Positions 1 to 14,353 of a DNA stretch of 64,000 nucleotides are shown piece after piece. Position numbers and translations under genes: made by a program. The stretch is from positions 32,982,779 to 33,046,778 of the forward strand of contig OZ038434.1 in assembly GCA_964036275.1 (NCBI GenBank), written 5' to 3'. Position 1 is the stretch's first letter. Every line of letters starts with the position of its first letter. The notes under the pieces were generated by a model. It worked only from the letters and a program-made list of their open reading frames with translations, made no database searches and was not told the origin of the DNA. The DNA is from Litoditis marina (lineage: Eukaryota > Nematoda > Chromadorea > Rhabditida > Rhabditidae).

Positions 1-515
1 TTCACTCGGTCACTTCTCTCCGAGAGATTGATCAGAAACTGGCTTAGTGTGAATGAAAACATCAACTAAACAACATTTCGTCGAGAAACTCGAGCAACTC
101 TGATTCTATTTGAGCTTGGAATGTTCACAACAATTGTATTGTTTTTATAAGTTTAGTTTTAATTAACACTCATTGCTCTTTCTACTGCAATTCTTATGTG
201 TTTGGTAGATGTAAATCAACAGTTGGCTCCTAATATAACTACTCTGTAGGTGCCTAAGCTGTAGCGAGAACAGAAAAAAAGCAACTGAGATCATGTTTAG
301 GTGTCAAAAAAGAATTGTGTTGTTTTTAAAAGTTTAATTAGCGCTCATTGCTATTTCTGTTGCAATTATTATGTGTTCAATAGGGGCAAATCAACAGTTA
401 GCTGCTAATATTATTACTCTGTAGGTGCCTAAGGTGTAGCGAGAGCAAAAAAAGGGAAGGTAGATCATGTTTAGGTGTCAAAACTGAATTATTTAGTATC
501 AAAAAGTCAAAACAT

Positions 516-586
516 TGCATCGGCCGGGAATCGAACCCGGGCCGCCCGCGTGGCAGGCGAGCATTCTACCACTGAACCACCGATGC
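516..586 (-). tRNA. tRNA-Gly(GCC), array 1 copy 1
   Basis: Reference copy for the family: a 71-nt cytosolic glycine tRNA gene. Read on the minus strand it has a 7-bp acceptor stem GCATCGG/CCGATGC with discriminator A, a D arm, anticodon loop CTGCCAC (anticodon GCC, reading GGC and GGU), a 4-nt variable loop, T stem CCGGG/CCCGG and T loop TTCGATT. The internal Pol III promoter is intact: an A box around GTGGTTCAGTGG and a perfect B box GGTTCGATTCC. CCA is not encoded, as expected in eukaryotes. T runs begin a few bases past the 3' end (AAAA and AAAAA on the plus strand at 501-513) and should terminate Pol III. No intron. Confidence 0.97.
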
Positions 587-765
587 TACGAATATGGCTC
601 ATTCTTCCGCCGATATCCCATCCCCGCCGCAATGTTCACTCGGTCACTTCTCTCCGAGAGATTGATCAGAAACTGGCTTAGTGTGAATGAAAACATCAAC
701 TAAACAACATTTCGTCGAGAAACTCGAGCAACTCTGATTCTATTTGAGCTTGGAATGTTCACAAC

Positions 766-1116
766 AATTGTATTGTTTTTATAAGTTTAGTTTTAATTAA
801 CACTCATTGCTCTTTCTACTGCAATTCTTATGTGTTTGGTAGATGTAAATCAACAGTTGGCTCCTAATATAACTACTCTGTAGGTGCCTAAGCTGTAGCG
901 AGAACAGAAAAAAGCAACTGAGATCATGTTTAGGTGTCAAAAAAGAATTGTGTTGTTTTTAAAAGTTTAATTAGCGCTCATTGCTATTTCTGTTGCAATT
1001 ATTATGTGTTCAATAGGGGCAAATCAACAGTTAGCTGCTAATATTATTACTCTGTAGGTGCCTAAGGTGTAGCGAGAGCAAAAAAAGGGAAGGTAGATCA
1101 TGTTTAGGTGTCAAAA
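766..1116. repeat. paired ~175-bp spacer sub-repeats (representative)
   Basis: The spacer holds two diverged head-to-tail copies of one module. Each runs from ATTGTATTG-type sequence through a CTCATTGCT block, a TCAACAGTT block, CTCTGTAGGTGCCTAAG and GTAGCGAGA to GTTTAGGTGTCAAAA. The first copy here spans about 766-944 and the second about 945-1116. The same pair occurs in nearly every unit. Units of 459 bp (for example between 55473 and 56391) have one module, and the 174-bp difference equals one sub-repeat. Confidence 0.85.
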
Positions 1117-1148
1117 CTGAATTATTTAGTATCAAAAAGTCAAAACAT

Positions 1149-1219
1149 TGCATCGGCCGGGAATCGAACCCGGGCCGCCCGCGTGGCAGGCGAGCATTCT
1201 ACCACTGAACCACCGATGC
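1149..1219 (-). tRNA. tRNA-Gly(GCC), array 1 copy 2
   Basis: Same 71-nt gene as at 516-586 with no difference seen. It lies 633 bp from the previous copy. A and B boxes and the downstream T run are intact. Confidence 0.97.
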
Positions 1220-1780
1220 TACGAATATGGCTCATTCTTCCGCCGATATCCCATCCCCGCCGCAATGTTCACTCGGTCACTTCTCTCCGAGAGATTGATC
1301 AGAAACTGGCTTAGTGTGAATGAAAACATCAACTAAACAACATTTCGTCGAGAAACTCGAGCAACTCTGATTCTATTTGAGCTTGGAATGTTCACAAATT
1401 GTATTGTTTTTATAAGTTTAGGTTTAATTAACACTCATTGCTATTTCTACTGCAATTATTATGTGTTTAGTAGATGTAAATCAACAGTTGGCTCCTAATA
1501 TAACTACTCTGTAGGTGCCTAAGCTGTAGCGAGAACAGAAAAAAGCAACTGAGATCATGTTTAGGTGTCAAAAAAAAAATTGTGTTGTTTTTGAAAGTTT
1601 AATTAGCACTCATTGCTCTTTCTGTTGCAATTATTATGTGTTCAATAGGGGCAAATCAACAGTTAGCTGCTAATATTATTACTCTGTAGGTGCCTAAGGT
1701 GTAGCGAGAGCAAAAAAAGGGAAGGTAGATCATGTTTAGGTGTCAAAACTGAATTATTTAGTATCAAAAAGTCAAAACAT

Positions 1781-1851
1781 TGCATCGGACGGGAATCGAA
1801 CCCGGGCCGCCCGCGTGGCAGGCGAGCATTCTACCACTGAACCACCGATGC
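1781..1851 (-). tRNA. tRNA-Gly(GCC) variant, T-stem G65 to U
   Basis: Differs from the reference by one base: the last T-stem base (position 65) is U, replacing the C49-G65 pair with C-U. Anticodon and B box are unchanged, so it may still be transcribed. The same variant occurs at 39920, 57040 and 61153, so the mutant unit itself has been copied. Confidence 0.92.
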
Positions 1852-2413
1852 TACGAATATGGCTCACTCTTCCGCCGATATCCCATCCCCGCCGCAATGT
1901 TCACTCGGTCACTTCTCTTCGAGAGATTGATCAGAAACTGGCTTAGTGTGAATGAAAACATCAACTAAACAACATTTCGTCGAGAAACTCGAGCAACTCT
2001 GATTCTATTTGAGCTTGGAATGTTCACAACAATTGTATTGTTTTTATAAGTTTAGTTTTAATTAACACTTATTGCTCTTTCTACTGCAATTCTTATGTGT
2101 TTAGTAGATGTAAATCAACAGTTGGCTCCTAATATAACTACTCTGTAGGTGCCTAAGCTGTAGCGAGAACAGAAAAAAGCAACTGAGATCATGTTTAGGT
2201 GTCAAAAAAGAATTGTGTTGTTTTTAAAAGTTTAATTAGCACTCATTGCTATTTCTGTTGCAATTATTATGTGTTCAATAGGGGCAAATCAACAGTTAGC
2301 TGCTAGTATTATTACTCTGTAGGTGCCTAAGGTGTAGCGAGAGCAAAAAAAGGGAAGGTAGATCATGTTTGGATGTCAAAACTAAATTATTTAGTATCAA
2401 AAAGTCAAAACAT

Positions 2414-2484
2414 TGCATCGGCCGGGAATCGAACCCGGGCCGCCCGCGTGGCAGGCGAGCATTCTACCACTGAACCACCGATGC
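2414..2484 (-). tRNA. tRNA-Gly(GCC), array 1 copy 4
   Basis: Intact 71-nt copy matching the reference. Its downstream flank carries the small GGATGTC variation also seen next to the copy at 40553, its counterpart in the duplicated segment. Confidence 0.97.
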
Positions 2485-3046
2485 TACGAATATGGCTCAC
2501 TCTTCCGCCGATATCCCATCCCCGCCGCAATGTTCACTCGGTCACTTCTCTTCGAGAGATTGATCAGAAACTGGCTTAGTGTGAATGAAAACATCAACTA
2601 AACAACATTTCGTCGAAAAACTCGAGCAAATATGATTCTATTTGAGCTTGGAATGTTCACAACAATTGTATTGTTTATATAAGTTTAGGTTTAATTAACA
2701 CTCATTGCTCTTTCTACTGCAATTCTTATGTGTTTAGTAGATGTAAATCAACAGTTGGCTCCTAATATAACTACTCTGTAGGTGCCTAAGCTGTAGCGAG
2801 AACAGAAAAAAGCAACTGAGATCATGTTTAGGTGTCAAAAAAGAATTGTGTTGTTTTTAAAAGTTTAATTAGCACTCATTGCTATTTCTGTTGCAATTAT
2901 TATGTGTTCAATAGGGGCAAATCAACAGTTAGCTGCTAATATTATTACTCTGTAGGTGCCTAAGGTGTAGCGAGAGCAAAAAAAGGGAAGGTAGATCATG
3001 TTTAGGTGTCAAAACTGAATTATTTAGTATCAAAAAGTCAAAACAT

Positions 3047-3063
3047 TGCATCGGCCGGGAATC
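3047..3063 (-). pseudogene. truncated tRNA-Gly fragment at duplication breakpoint
   Basis: Only the 3' end of a tRNA-Gly survives: discriminator, 3' acceptor strand, T-stem 3' strand and the start of the T loop. From 3064 onward the sequence matches block B from about 27213. The breakpoint of the CLEC-block duplication therefore lies inside this tRNA gene. The remnant lacks the A box, anticodon and 5' end, so it cannot make a tRNA. Confidence 0.9.
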
Positions 3064-4014
3064 AAAAATGGCTCACCAATTGACTTGAAATTGTCTGAGA
3101 TGCTAAGTTTTCAGTTTTTAATGCAGTTTGTAAGGCTGATGTTAGAACTGGGACACTATAACAACTACAAAACAGGGCACTGTTCTGCTTTCTATTGTCT
3201 TGTGTTTTGGGACTCAATTGTTGTGAGCGAATTGAGCAATAGAAAGTGAGAGCACTGCATCTATGAAAAATTTCAACTTGCCCGGTTTCTGTTGGTTTTC
3301 TTCGCTAGAGGTTGTATCGTCCTGAATAATAGCAACTTCACTACAGGTGTCACAACAATGTGCTTTCACTGAAGACCCAAATCTCTAACTAGATTGCAGA
3401 TTGTATTAACCTCATTCTTGTACAGTCTCGTTTATTAGAGATGAATGCAGCTTCAATTTTCTCATAAAAGCTATATCAATATTTTTCGAGCTACATGCCG
3501 TGTTAATGACAGCGGTGATTCGAACGAAGCAGAGCTGATCTCACTCTCCAAATGAAAGATATCTCTTCAATTTTCCAATTGCCACGTTTACTTGAAATAC
3601 ATTCCCCATCATAAAGCGATTTTGAAACCAGGTTAGTTTTTGTCTGGATCAACTGAAACAACCACTAATGTGCACGTGTTTCCAAACGATCCACTGTACT
3701 TCGTTCATTGCATTCATTTTCGCACAAAATGTGCGCTCTGAAAAGTATTAATTCTGGATGAAGAACAACAGAGTCAAGTAAAAAAGAAAGGAGATTGACT
3801 TTCAATGTTTCAACTTTTCAACTCGACGCGTTGCGTGTTGCGCGGCGTTGACATTTGCTTGTCACACCTAGGATAGTGTACAAGTCTGTGTATACTATCA
3901 TAGTGACTTCATGTGGCAAGCAACTGTCAACGCCCATTTCATTTTCAGGCCGATAGGTCAGCCCAAACAGAACCAGTTCGTTTCCGGTTTCCATTTAACA
4001 AACAGTATACATAC
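3064..4014. other. 3' flank of CLEC-A, no clear gene
   Basis: No convincing exon beyond a possible tiny last exon of the lectin gene at 3714-3737 on the minus strand. It has a good ACTTTTCAG acceptor and, in the phase left by exon 5, gives seven codons then a stop. A GACGCGTTGCGTGT motif near 3825 also occurs near 22140. Confidence 0.4.
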
Positions 4015-7326
<3,312 letters not shown>

Positions 7327-8031
7327 CAACGATTCCTGTAACATGAAAAAGAGGAGTTTGTGAAGTTTAAATTCGAGAATGTGAGAATCCTGTGTGAAAA
7401 ATCATTTAAAAAGAAAGTCAGAACTGTGGGAACAGAGCGATAAAAGGGGGTCCAAATCGTGAGAAGGGCTATCAAATGTTCCAATACAGCCAGGAACGTA
7501 ACAAAACTGCCCGTCGGCTGAAAGAGTGAATACAAAATGCACTGGTAGCTTCGAATAGAGCAGGCTAACCTGTGGTTAACCTGTGAGGGACCGTTCCGCT
7601 ACACACGACTCAAAGCGCAGGCTGCCGGCAGTTAAGCGGCAGGCTGCCGGCGGCCAAACCGCGGGGAACCGCGGCGTGCCGGCAGGCTGCCGCTCACCGC
7701 CGGCAGCCAGCCAGCAGGTTGCCGGTAGGCGGCGGTCAGTTGGCAGGCTGCCGGCAGCCTGCGCATATTGGGAAGGAATTCATTGAATTCAAGCAACAGT
7801 TTCATGAGTGATAGTTTTATTTCAGTAGTTCAAAACAACAACAACAAACAAACGAAGTGACGTGTCTAACGTGAATGAACAATAAACACAAATGTGTAAT
7901 GAATAAAAGAAAAAAGCGTGAGTGAGAAAACGAGGCAGCTGAATGAAGAACGACAAAACGTGAAACTATTTGAATATGTAAGCCGTTTCAGAAGCTAGAA
8001 TGTGGGCCTACCGGACATAAATCATTTAGTT

Positions 8032-9264
8032 CTAAATTTGATCATTGTTCGACTTCGAGCCAGAGAGGCGACTTGACGAGGGCGCGGTACGGAAGTCTCG
8101 TTCGGGTTCTAGGTACGGCCGTTGGCGTACGCCCTGAAATAAATGTATAAATGGAATAAAAGAGAATAGAGTTAAGTTTTGACAGCTGTCCCACTGTGGC
8201 ATTTGCTTAGTTGGCTAGATCACAATTAGTATAACTGAAAATCCGGATATGAGTGATCATATTCAGCCGGTCTCCTAATCTTGGTGAAAGTAATATAAGC
8301 GTGCGTTGAAAGTGGTTATATGTGGAAAGGAACCAGGGCCCTATTTTGAAAAAAAAAATACTGCGAATTTCCTAGTTTTGAGCAAACTGATTCATTAGAT
8401 TTTACCTGATAAGTCTGTTTTCCAAATCTTGTTTTTTTTTCACTACTCACGTACCTTGTATAATGTTGATCGTAGAGTTCTGTGGGTAGTTTTTTGAGAA
8501 TGCCACCCCCTTTTCTCTGAGAATCTTGTTGCGTGGTATCCAAGAAGCGCAGCCAGCGCCGCCAGCGGAAAGCATGCCTGGAAATGCTAAGTAATTATCC
8601 TTGATAAAGAACAAGGTTATCTAGATACCGTTTTACTTAATTGACGATATGTTTCATGACTAAGTTTGAACTCCAGATCATACATGTCATAATAATGAAA
8701 ATTGAAAAAATGTAGAGTAATTTTATTTGAAATACGCAAAATATCATGATTTGCAGTGAAAAATTGAATCTTCCCACGAGATCGGCGTACAGATAGATGA
8801 TTCGTTGCAGTTTGTGGCTGTCCGAACAACTTAACTAGTGTACTGTAAAAAAAAGCACCCAACTTGAATGAAGTTTGTAAACTAATAAGTAATAAGAGAG
8901 AATTCCCCACCCCCCTCTCAATGAAAACTGCTGACATGGTAAGATTTACTTGAAGGAGAAATTAAGGATACCCTCTGGGCCTCTGGCACTGTCAACTAAC
9001 GGGGTATCTTACATACGGTTTGTTGTAACTTTTGGAAAATTTCACATCTCTTAATGACTCATACAAATCACTCGACTGTTGGCCCATATTTTTGACAAAC
9101 AAGAGACAAGACCAACTAACCTTAATCAAGCTATGAATTCCGTGCTCGAGAGATGAGGGGACAGAAAAGGACGTTCCAGAACTTGACCAATCGAGGGCGC
9201 CCATATCCGTGAAAACAAAAATCAAAATAGACACGCGAATTGCGCATAAACGAGTGAGGTTCAA
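8032..9264 (-). CDS. possible multi-exon gene of unknown function
   Basis: Three exon-like segments on the minus strand have good splice signals and compatible phases. 9121-9264 (acceptor TTTTCTCGAATAG, donor AAG|GTTAGT) has a hydrophobic stretch VSILIFVF. 8455-8577 (TTTCCAG acceptor, AAG|GTACGT donor) reads in phase 0 with a hydrophobic run CFPLAALAALLGY. 8032-8133 (TTTATTTCAG acceptor) reads PYLEPERDFRTAPSSSR to a stop. The last two join in phase 0. Together they suggest the membrane segment and short tail of a membrane protein. I recognise no family. The upstream exon may not belong, no start codon is identified, and other frames of the middle exon are also open. It lies inside the inverted-repeat-bounded segment, so block B has no copy. 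Confidence 0.3.
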
Positions 9265-10326
9265 CTATTCGAGAAAAAGAATTTTGCTTTTAGATTAAAA
9301 CATGAGCAATATCATTAATTTGCATCAAAAATAGATAAGTTCTCTCGTTTTCGAAGACAAAGGAGCCCGTTTTCTGATTTTGTTCAACTATTCGGACAAG
9401 TTTAGTAGGGCCACGCGAGGCAATTACAGACACATTTAATCATGAATAAACTTATTTTACTAGTGAATTTGAATTTGAATAGATCACAGAACTCCATGAA
9501 ACAATATCTTGTATGATATGCTAGATTCGAGATACTGTTATTACTGCAGCATGATGCTACTATGTTTTCATCACCGAGAAGTCCTCATACCCATACATGG
9601 TTAGAACATTTAGAAAAATCGGAATCTTACGGATATCTCGTCACTAAATCGTGCGGCTACCACATTAAGAACCATCTAATAGTTCATTCCAATTTTGAAC
9701 ATTTAAGAAAATTATATATCCATTCACCAACCTTGTGGCTAACCCGCCAACCGTAGAAGGGGTGCAGAGGACGACCGTTCACACAAAGCCGATGTATGGC
9801 CGTGGGTTACCTGCAATAATAATTAATGCATATACGGTGGCATAGGTGAACTACAAAATAGTTAAATACCTGTCTGACTGAAACGAATGTGAGTGAAGTA
9901 ACCCTTAAAAAGGACATGTTGCAGAGAGCTAAACTATGTGAATCTATGTCTATGTTACATTCGAACAATCATAAGTAGTTTGTTAGTATACATCAATCCC
10001 AGTAGTAAACTTATTCATTAATTAGTTATACACCAGTGAAGTTGTCCGAAGACAGGGTAATTTGAAAAACGGACTATTTTTTCGCTGAAAAGAAGAAAAT
10101 CGGTCTACTTTTGATGAGAAATTATGAACTGTCACAACTGAAAACGGATTACTTTTTGTCGCCCAGTCGAACCTTACTGATGTTTATTGGTTAGATTGGT
10201 TATTTATCAATTTATTTTTGATTAATTTTTATTTTACTCAATCCTTTTTTGTTAATTTAATGGTTCTGCTGATTTGATTAGGCCGGGACAGGCATGAGGC
10301 CATTCAAACTAAATTTATATTAATTT

Positions 10327-10590
10327 TTGCTGAAAGAAGCAAAAGCTCGGCCACCACTGCGACCGAGCCTTTCTGATGAACTTGTTCAATACCTGCTTCT
10401 AAAAGACGACTTTGTAGTAGATACCCACCTCATTAACAAAAACTCCGGTTATGAAATGCGAATTGACGCTGTAAGGCGTCCCTGTCAGCAGCGAGTCATC
10501 TATTTCTGGTCTTCTGCTGAAGTCAAGCAGCAAGTATTAGTCCCTGAAATTTGTCAAGATTTACCACAACGCCCCTGGAGATTGAGATAA
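10327..10590 (+). CDS. unknown ORF, 87 codons
   Basis: Open frame with a mixed, protein-like composition (motifs LSDELVQYLLLKDDFVVD and QRVIYFWSSAEVKQQ) in an otherwise AT-rich, stop-rich stretch. It begins at a TTG, so the real start or an upstream exon is not visible. No family recognised. It could be one exon of a gene carried in the inverted-repeat-bounded segment. Confidence 0.3.
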   Translation: MLKEAKARPPLRPSLSDELVQYLLLKDDFVVDTHLINKNSGYEMRIDAVRRPCQQRVIYFWSSAEVKQQVLVPEICQDLPQRPWRLR

Positions 10591-10883
10591 TGTGGAATAG
10601 ACGGATAAAGACGTGTTCTATTCATGAAACAATCAAAGTCAAAGACAAACAATATTCAGTGTGTCGTGCAATCGTATTACGTGTTTTTTGACGGGACGAG
10701 TTTTTCCAGTAATTTCTGCTCTGCACATATAGAGAGTATAGGAAATATTGATTTCAAAATAACTCAAACTACATCATTGTGTGTGGTTTTTAAAAAGTAA
10801 ATTATATTTCCGTTAGAATTGAAAAAGACAACAAAAATACAAACAATTATAATGAAAACGATTAAAATTTCGGCAAATGAAGA

Positions 10884-11102
10884 CTACGACGTATAGTTTA
10901 TTACGTTCAACCTGTAAACCGCGGGCATGATGACCGCATTGGTCGTTGGATTTAAATCACGGCAGTGAGGAGACTTTTCGCATAATTGAACTCCTGATCG
11001 AATTGGCGTGTTCATGTGAATAATCTGTGAATCATCTTTGGTTTGACAGAGAAGTACTTCATTCTTTTTCAGTATCACTTCGTTACTACATATTCGTGCC
11101 AT
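10884..11102 (-). CDS. unknown ORF, 72 codons
   Basis: Starts at a true ATG and has plausible residue use with four cysteines (motif LCEKSPHCRDLNPTTN). No signal peptide or known domain is seen. It may be a small gene, an exon, or chance. Within the 4.5-kb segment absent from block B. Confidence 0.25.
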   Translation of the reverse strand: MARICSNEVILKKNEVLLCQTKDDSQIIHMNTPIRSGVQLCEKSPHCRDLNPTTNAVIMPAVYRLNVINYTS

Positions 11103-11241
11103 GATTTATCGTTTAGCGTATCACATTCACTATCATAATCTTTGATTGTTATAATACACATAAATTTCGAACACATAAACACATGAATTTCGATCTATTA
11201 GTTGAATTATTGTCTTTCACTGACTGCGATGGGGGCCAATT

Positions 11242-11480
11242 CTATAACCAACCGGGTGTTTTGGTAACGGAACCGGTTTTTGATAACCATTTTTCAGTTT
11301 TACCTCACAGGTAACCGGTTGGTAACCTAAAATTAAAAACCGGTTACCTGTTTTTATAAGGCAAAATGTAGTTATCGCCATTAGTTAGTACAGTAACCCA
11401 AAATTAGTTTTAGGTTACTTACCGGTTACCTGTGAAGTAACCTGAAAAAAAGGTTTACCACGAACCGGTTAGGTTACCTG
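11242..11480. repeat. foldback (inverted-repeat) element
   Basis: Imperfect inverted repeat built on AACCGGTTACCTGTGAGGTAA-like arms. The left arm at about 11300-11335 matches the reverse complement of about 11410-11450, and outer CCGGTT blocks also pair. The short AT-rich loop suggests a MITE. Confidence 0.6.
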
Positions 11481-12904
11481 GACTCCTGGGTATTGTTCAC
11501 AAACTGAGTAAAATAAAGCTGATGCAGTTCGATCTACGTTAACCTGATAATGCCTAGACCCGAGAGCGGTTCGCGAACATGTTACCGAACTTTCAGATAT
11601 AACTCTTATAGTCTGTTTCACGAAACAATAGCCCTCTACAGTAAGATTATAAAACTTTTAAGTGAATTTATCATATCTATCTTGTGGGTGTTGTACATAG
11701 TTTAAACTTTGGGATTTCGTTTCCCACTCTGGGTACTACAAGCATACATAAAACTTGCATTCTGTTCGTTGACTAGGTAAATGCGTTTGCATTTTTGAAA
11801 TATTACTGTAGAAAGTCATCGATTGGTGAAATGAACTATACCAGATAACTAAGTGATTACTTCGGTTACCTGGTTTGCTCTTGGATCATTATCTGGTTCG
11901 CACCCGGCAGGCTGCCGGCCATTAAGGAGCCCGGCAGCTTGCCGGCAGTCTGCCGGCAGGCTGCCGGGCTCCTGACAAATATCATTATTTGGTTTGCACC
12001 CGGCAGCCTGCCGGCAGCCCGCCGGCAGTCTGCCGGCAAGCTGCCGGGCTCCTTAATTGCCGGCAGCCTGCCGGCAGCCCGCCGGCAGACTGCCGGCAGG
12101 CTGCCGGGCTCTTTAATTGCCGGCAGCCTGCGCTTTGAGTCGTGTGTATAATCTGAGTTACACGAAATATTCAAAAAGCTCAAAAAAGTTTCTCAATGTC
12201 TTCCCATAGACCATGAAGGAAATTTCTGTTTGTAAAATTGGTAAATTTTCATAACATCAAGCAATAAAAAAGAGGACATGAACATTTTCACTGTGACGCA
12301 ACTTGACTTGGTTCATTTACGTCCAGATTTATTTTCATTTTTTAGTCTCTAATTATGTTGTCGTACATGAGAGAAAGTTTTAAAAAAATTTTGTACTTCT
12401 ATAGGCTATTTTGAGCATACCCTGTACGCAACCCCCCTATCGGTGTAATTACGTAAGTCGCTTTTTTTGAGAAAACGAAGCAAGATAGAGATATAAAAGT
12501 ATATATTTTGATAATGGTTTCTCATTCGCCAAAAGGTCAGATTGTTAACTCATAAGTCAAAATTAGAGAAGGACGAATTCTTTGAGTGATTGCCCAGCTC
12601 CGTTTTCTCAATTTGTATTGAAATACAATACAGGGCTGTAAAGATAAACGTTTTGCTCTTGAGCCTAAACTGAATGAATATTGAAAAGGAGTTCCAGGAT
12701 TCGAGAGGCAAATGAAAAACCTAACCATGACAATTTGACCATCTTTCTAAAAACAGGCTTGTTCTGTTGGTACTGTTTCACAAAGAGGTGAGGTTCTCTG
12801 AGGTCCAAACGAGTAGGCGCAGTGGGTGAACATGGATTAGAACATGACAAGTTCCGTGCGAAATTCTGGATACACAAGGGCGAACGTTCGTAGAAATTTA
12901 TTTG

Positions 12905-12995
12905 TTCAATAAGTTTAATTAGCATTCATTGCTCTTCCTATTGCAATTAGCATGTGTTAAATAGGGGTCAATTTAACAGTTAGCTGCTAATACAA
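12905..12995. repeat. stray tRNA-array spacer fragment
   Basis: AAGTTTAATTAGCATTCATT, CTATTGCAATTAGCATGTGTT and TCAATTTAACAGTTAGCTGC match the array spacer sub-repeat in order, yet it lies about 1 kb outside the array without a tRNA. Also present at 32945-33035. Confidence 0.7.
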
Positions 12996-13011
12996 AGACA
13001 ATATTTCAGGA

Positions 13012-13188
13012 GTAGCGAGCTAGAATACCGGTACTTGTGCGCTAGAACACCGCAATGACCGATTTGACACATAGGTTGGCGCGCTATTCTTGTGCGCAAG
13101 TACCGGTATTGTTCGGCGCAACTAGCGCTTTCATCGGGCGGTAGTACCGCTTTTCGAAATACAGCCATGCGAAAATTTGCTCGCTACC
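13012..13188. repeat. foldback element
   Basis: Ends AGTAGCGAGC and GCTCGCTACC are inverted, and the inner arms TACCGGTACTTGTGCGC and GCGCAAGTACCGGTA pair. Likely a MITE. The second copy is in block B. Confidence 0.65.
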
Positions 13189-14353
13189 GAAATTTTATTC
13201 ATTTATCAAAAAATATTGAAATACAATCAAATATATTCGCACGTTTCCATATAATACAAACATGTATACAAAAAGAACCATAAACTTGAAAAACAAGTTA
13301 AAAACATAGCACAACTATAACTAAAAAGACTCGTAGACTCATAACGTAAAAAGAAAGTGAATCACTATTCACATGATAGAAGGAACGAAAAATCGACATT
13401 TACATTACCTGCTCTACAGAAAAGAACTAATATATGAATGGATGATACAATAATCAAGAAAACATCCTCGATGGGATTATGTCTATGTTCTAATACTAAA
13501 AGTTAAACAGTTAGATTAAAGCGAACAATAGTATTTAGTTCACTGTTTTTGAATGAGTATTCTTCCTCTATAAAAACAAATATCTAGAGAGTGGGTCCAA
13601 CAATTATACAAGTCCGCTACTTAACGAAACCTCTAATGATGCGAAAAAGTAAAACTACCTTTAAAACGTTTCCAGTTGTAATTTATAAAAAGAGAAATAA
13701 CTGTACCAAGTTATGTTTCATGTCGGCTATCTTTCAATTATAAAACTGATAGGTATGGGGACGAACATTTTGCTCTGTTTTGGAAATACTTCAAACTACT
13801 GAAGATCAAACTACAACGTAATGGGGGGGGGGGGTGGAAAAGTACAAATGTAAAGAAACTCCGTTTTACACATACATGATCCATTACAGTGATAATTCAC
13901 AAACCAAATCTAAAACATCAACTAAACAACATTTCGTCGAGAAACTCGAGTAACTCTGATTCTATTTGAGCTTGGAGTGTTCATAAGAATTATATAGTTT
14001 TTATAAGTTTACTTAGCACTCATTGTTCTTTCTATTACCATTGGAATGTGTTTGATAGGGTCAAATCAACAGTTAGCTGCTAATATAATTACTCTGTAGG
14101 TGCATAAGGTGTAGCGAGAGCGAAAAAAGCAACTGAGATCATGTTGAGGTGTCAAAAAATTTCTATTGTTTTTATAAGTTTGATTAGCATTCATTCTATT
14201 GCAATCGGAATGTGTTTAATAGGGTCAAATCAACAGTTAGCTGCTAATATAATTACTCTGTGGGTGCCTAAGGTGTAGCGAGAGCGAAAAAAGCAACTGA
14301 GATCATGTTTAGGTGTCAAAACTGAATTATTTTTTATCAAAAAGTCAAAACAT

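Larger units (their letters stand above)
1..3063 (-). repeat. tRNA-Gly tandem array 1
   Basis: Tandem units of 632-633 bp, each with one minus-strand tRNA-Gly(GCC) gene and an AT-rich spacer. The window opens inside a unit, so the array continues to the left. It ends abruptly at 3063, inside a tRNA gene, where sequence of the CLEC block begins. The whole segment reappears almost unchanged at about 38140-41202 (constant offset 38139), including the variant tRNA at 1781. Confidence 0.95.
7602..12146. mobile_element. 4.5-kb segment with 29-bp TIRs flanked by TA
   Basis: Perfect 29-bp inverted repeats, beginning CACACGACTCAAAGCGCAGG, occupy 7602-7630 and 12118-12146. Each is flanked by TA (7600-7601, 12147-12148), as expected for Tc1/mariner-type insertion. 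GC-rich subterminal repeats of the CTGCCGGCAG type follow inside each end (about 7620-7765 and 11900-12120). Block B lacks the whole segment, but its site is not a clean empty target because about 6-10 flanking bases also differ. No transposase is recognisable, so it may be a non-autonomous element carrying captured DNA, or two short elements flanking host sequence. Confidence 0.6.
12149..13911. other. intergenic part of block A
   Basis: No gene seen. It contains a diverged scrap of tRNA-array spacer (about 12905-12995), a foldback element (13012-13188) and a G10 run near 13820, and runs straight into array 2. Matches 32199-34284 at high identity. Confidence 0.6.

Noticed and set aside
475..703. 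Recurrent 62- and 68-codon plus-strand ORFs in every array unit
   Set aside because: They run antisense through the tRNA-Gly gene; their conservation is explained by the tRNA and flank. The 62-codon one starts at TTG directly on the tRNA end.
1..3063. CRISPR-like regular repeat
   Set aside because: Unit of 633 bp with a tRNA gene in each, eukaryotic context; not short direct repeats with unique spacers.
9732..9810. Exon-like minus-strand segment with AG and GT borders
   Set aside because: All three frames contain a stop before the donor.
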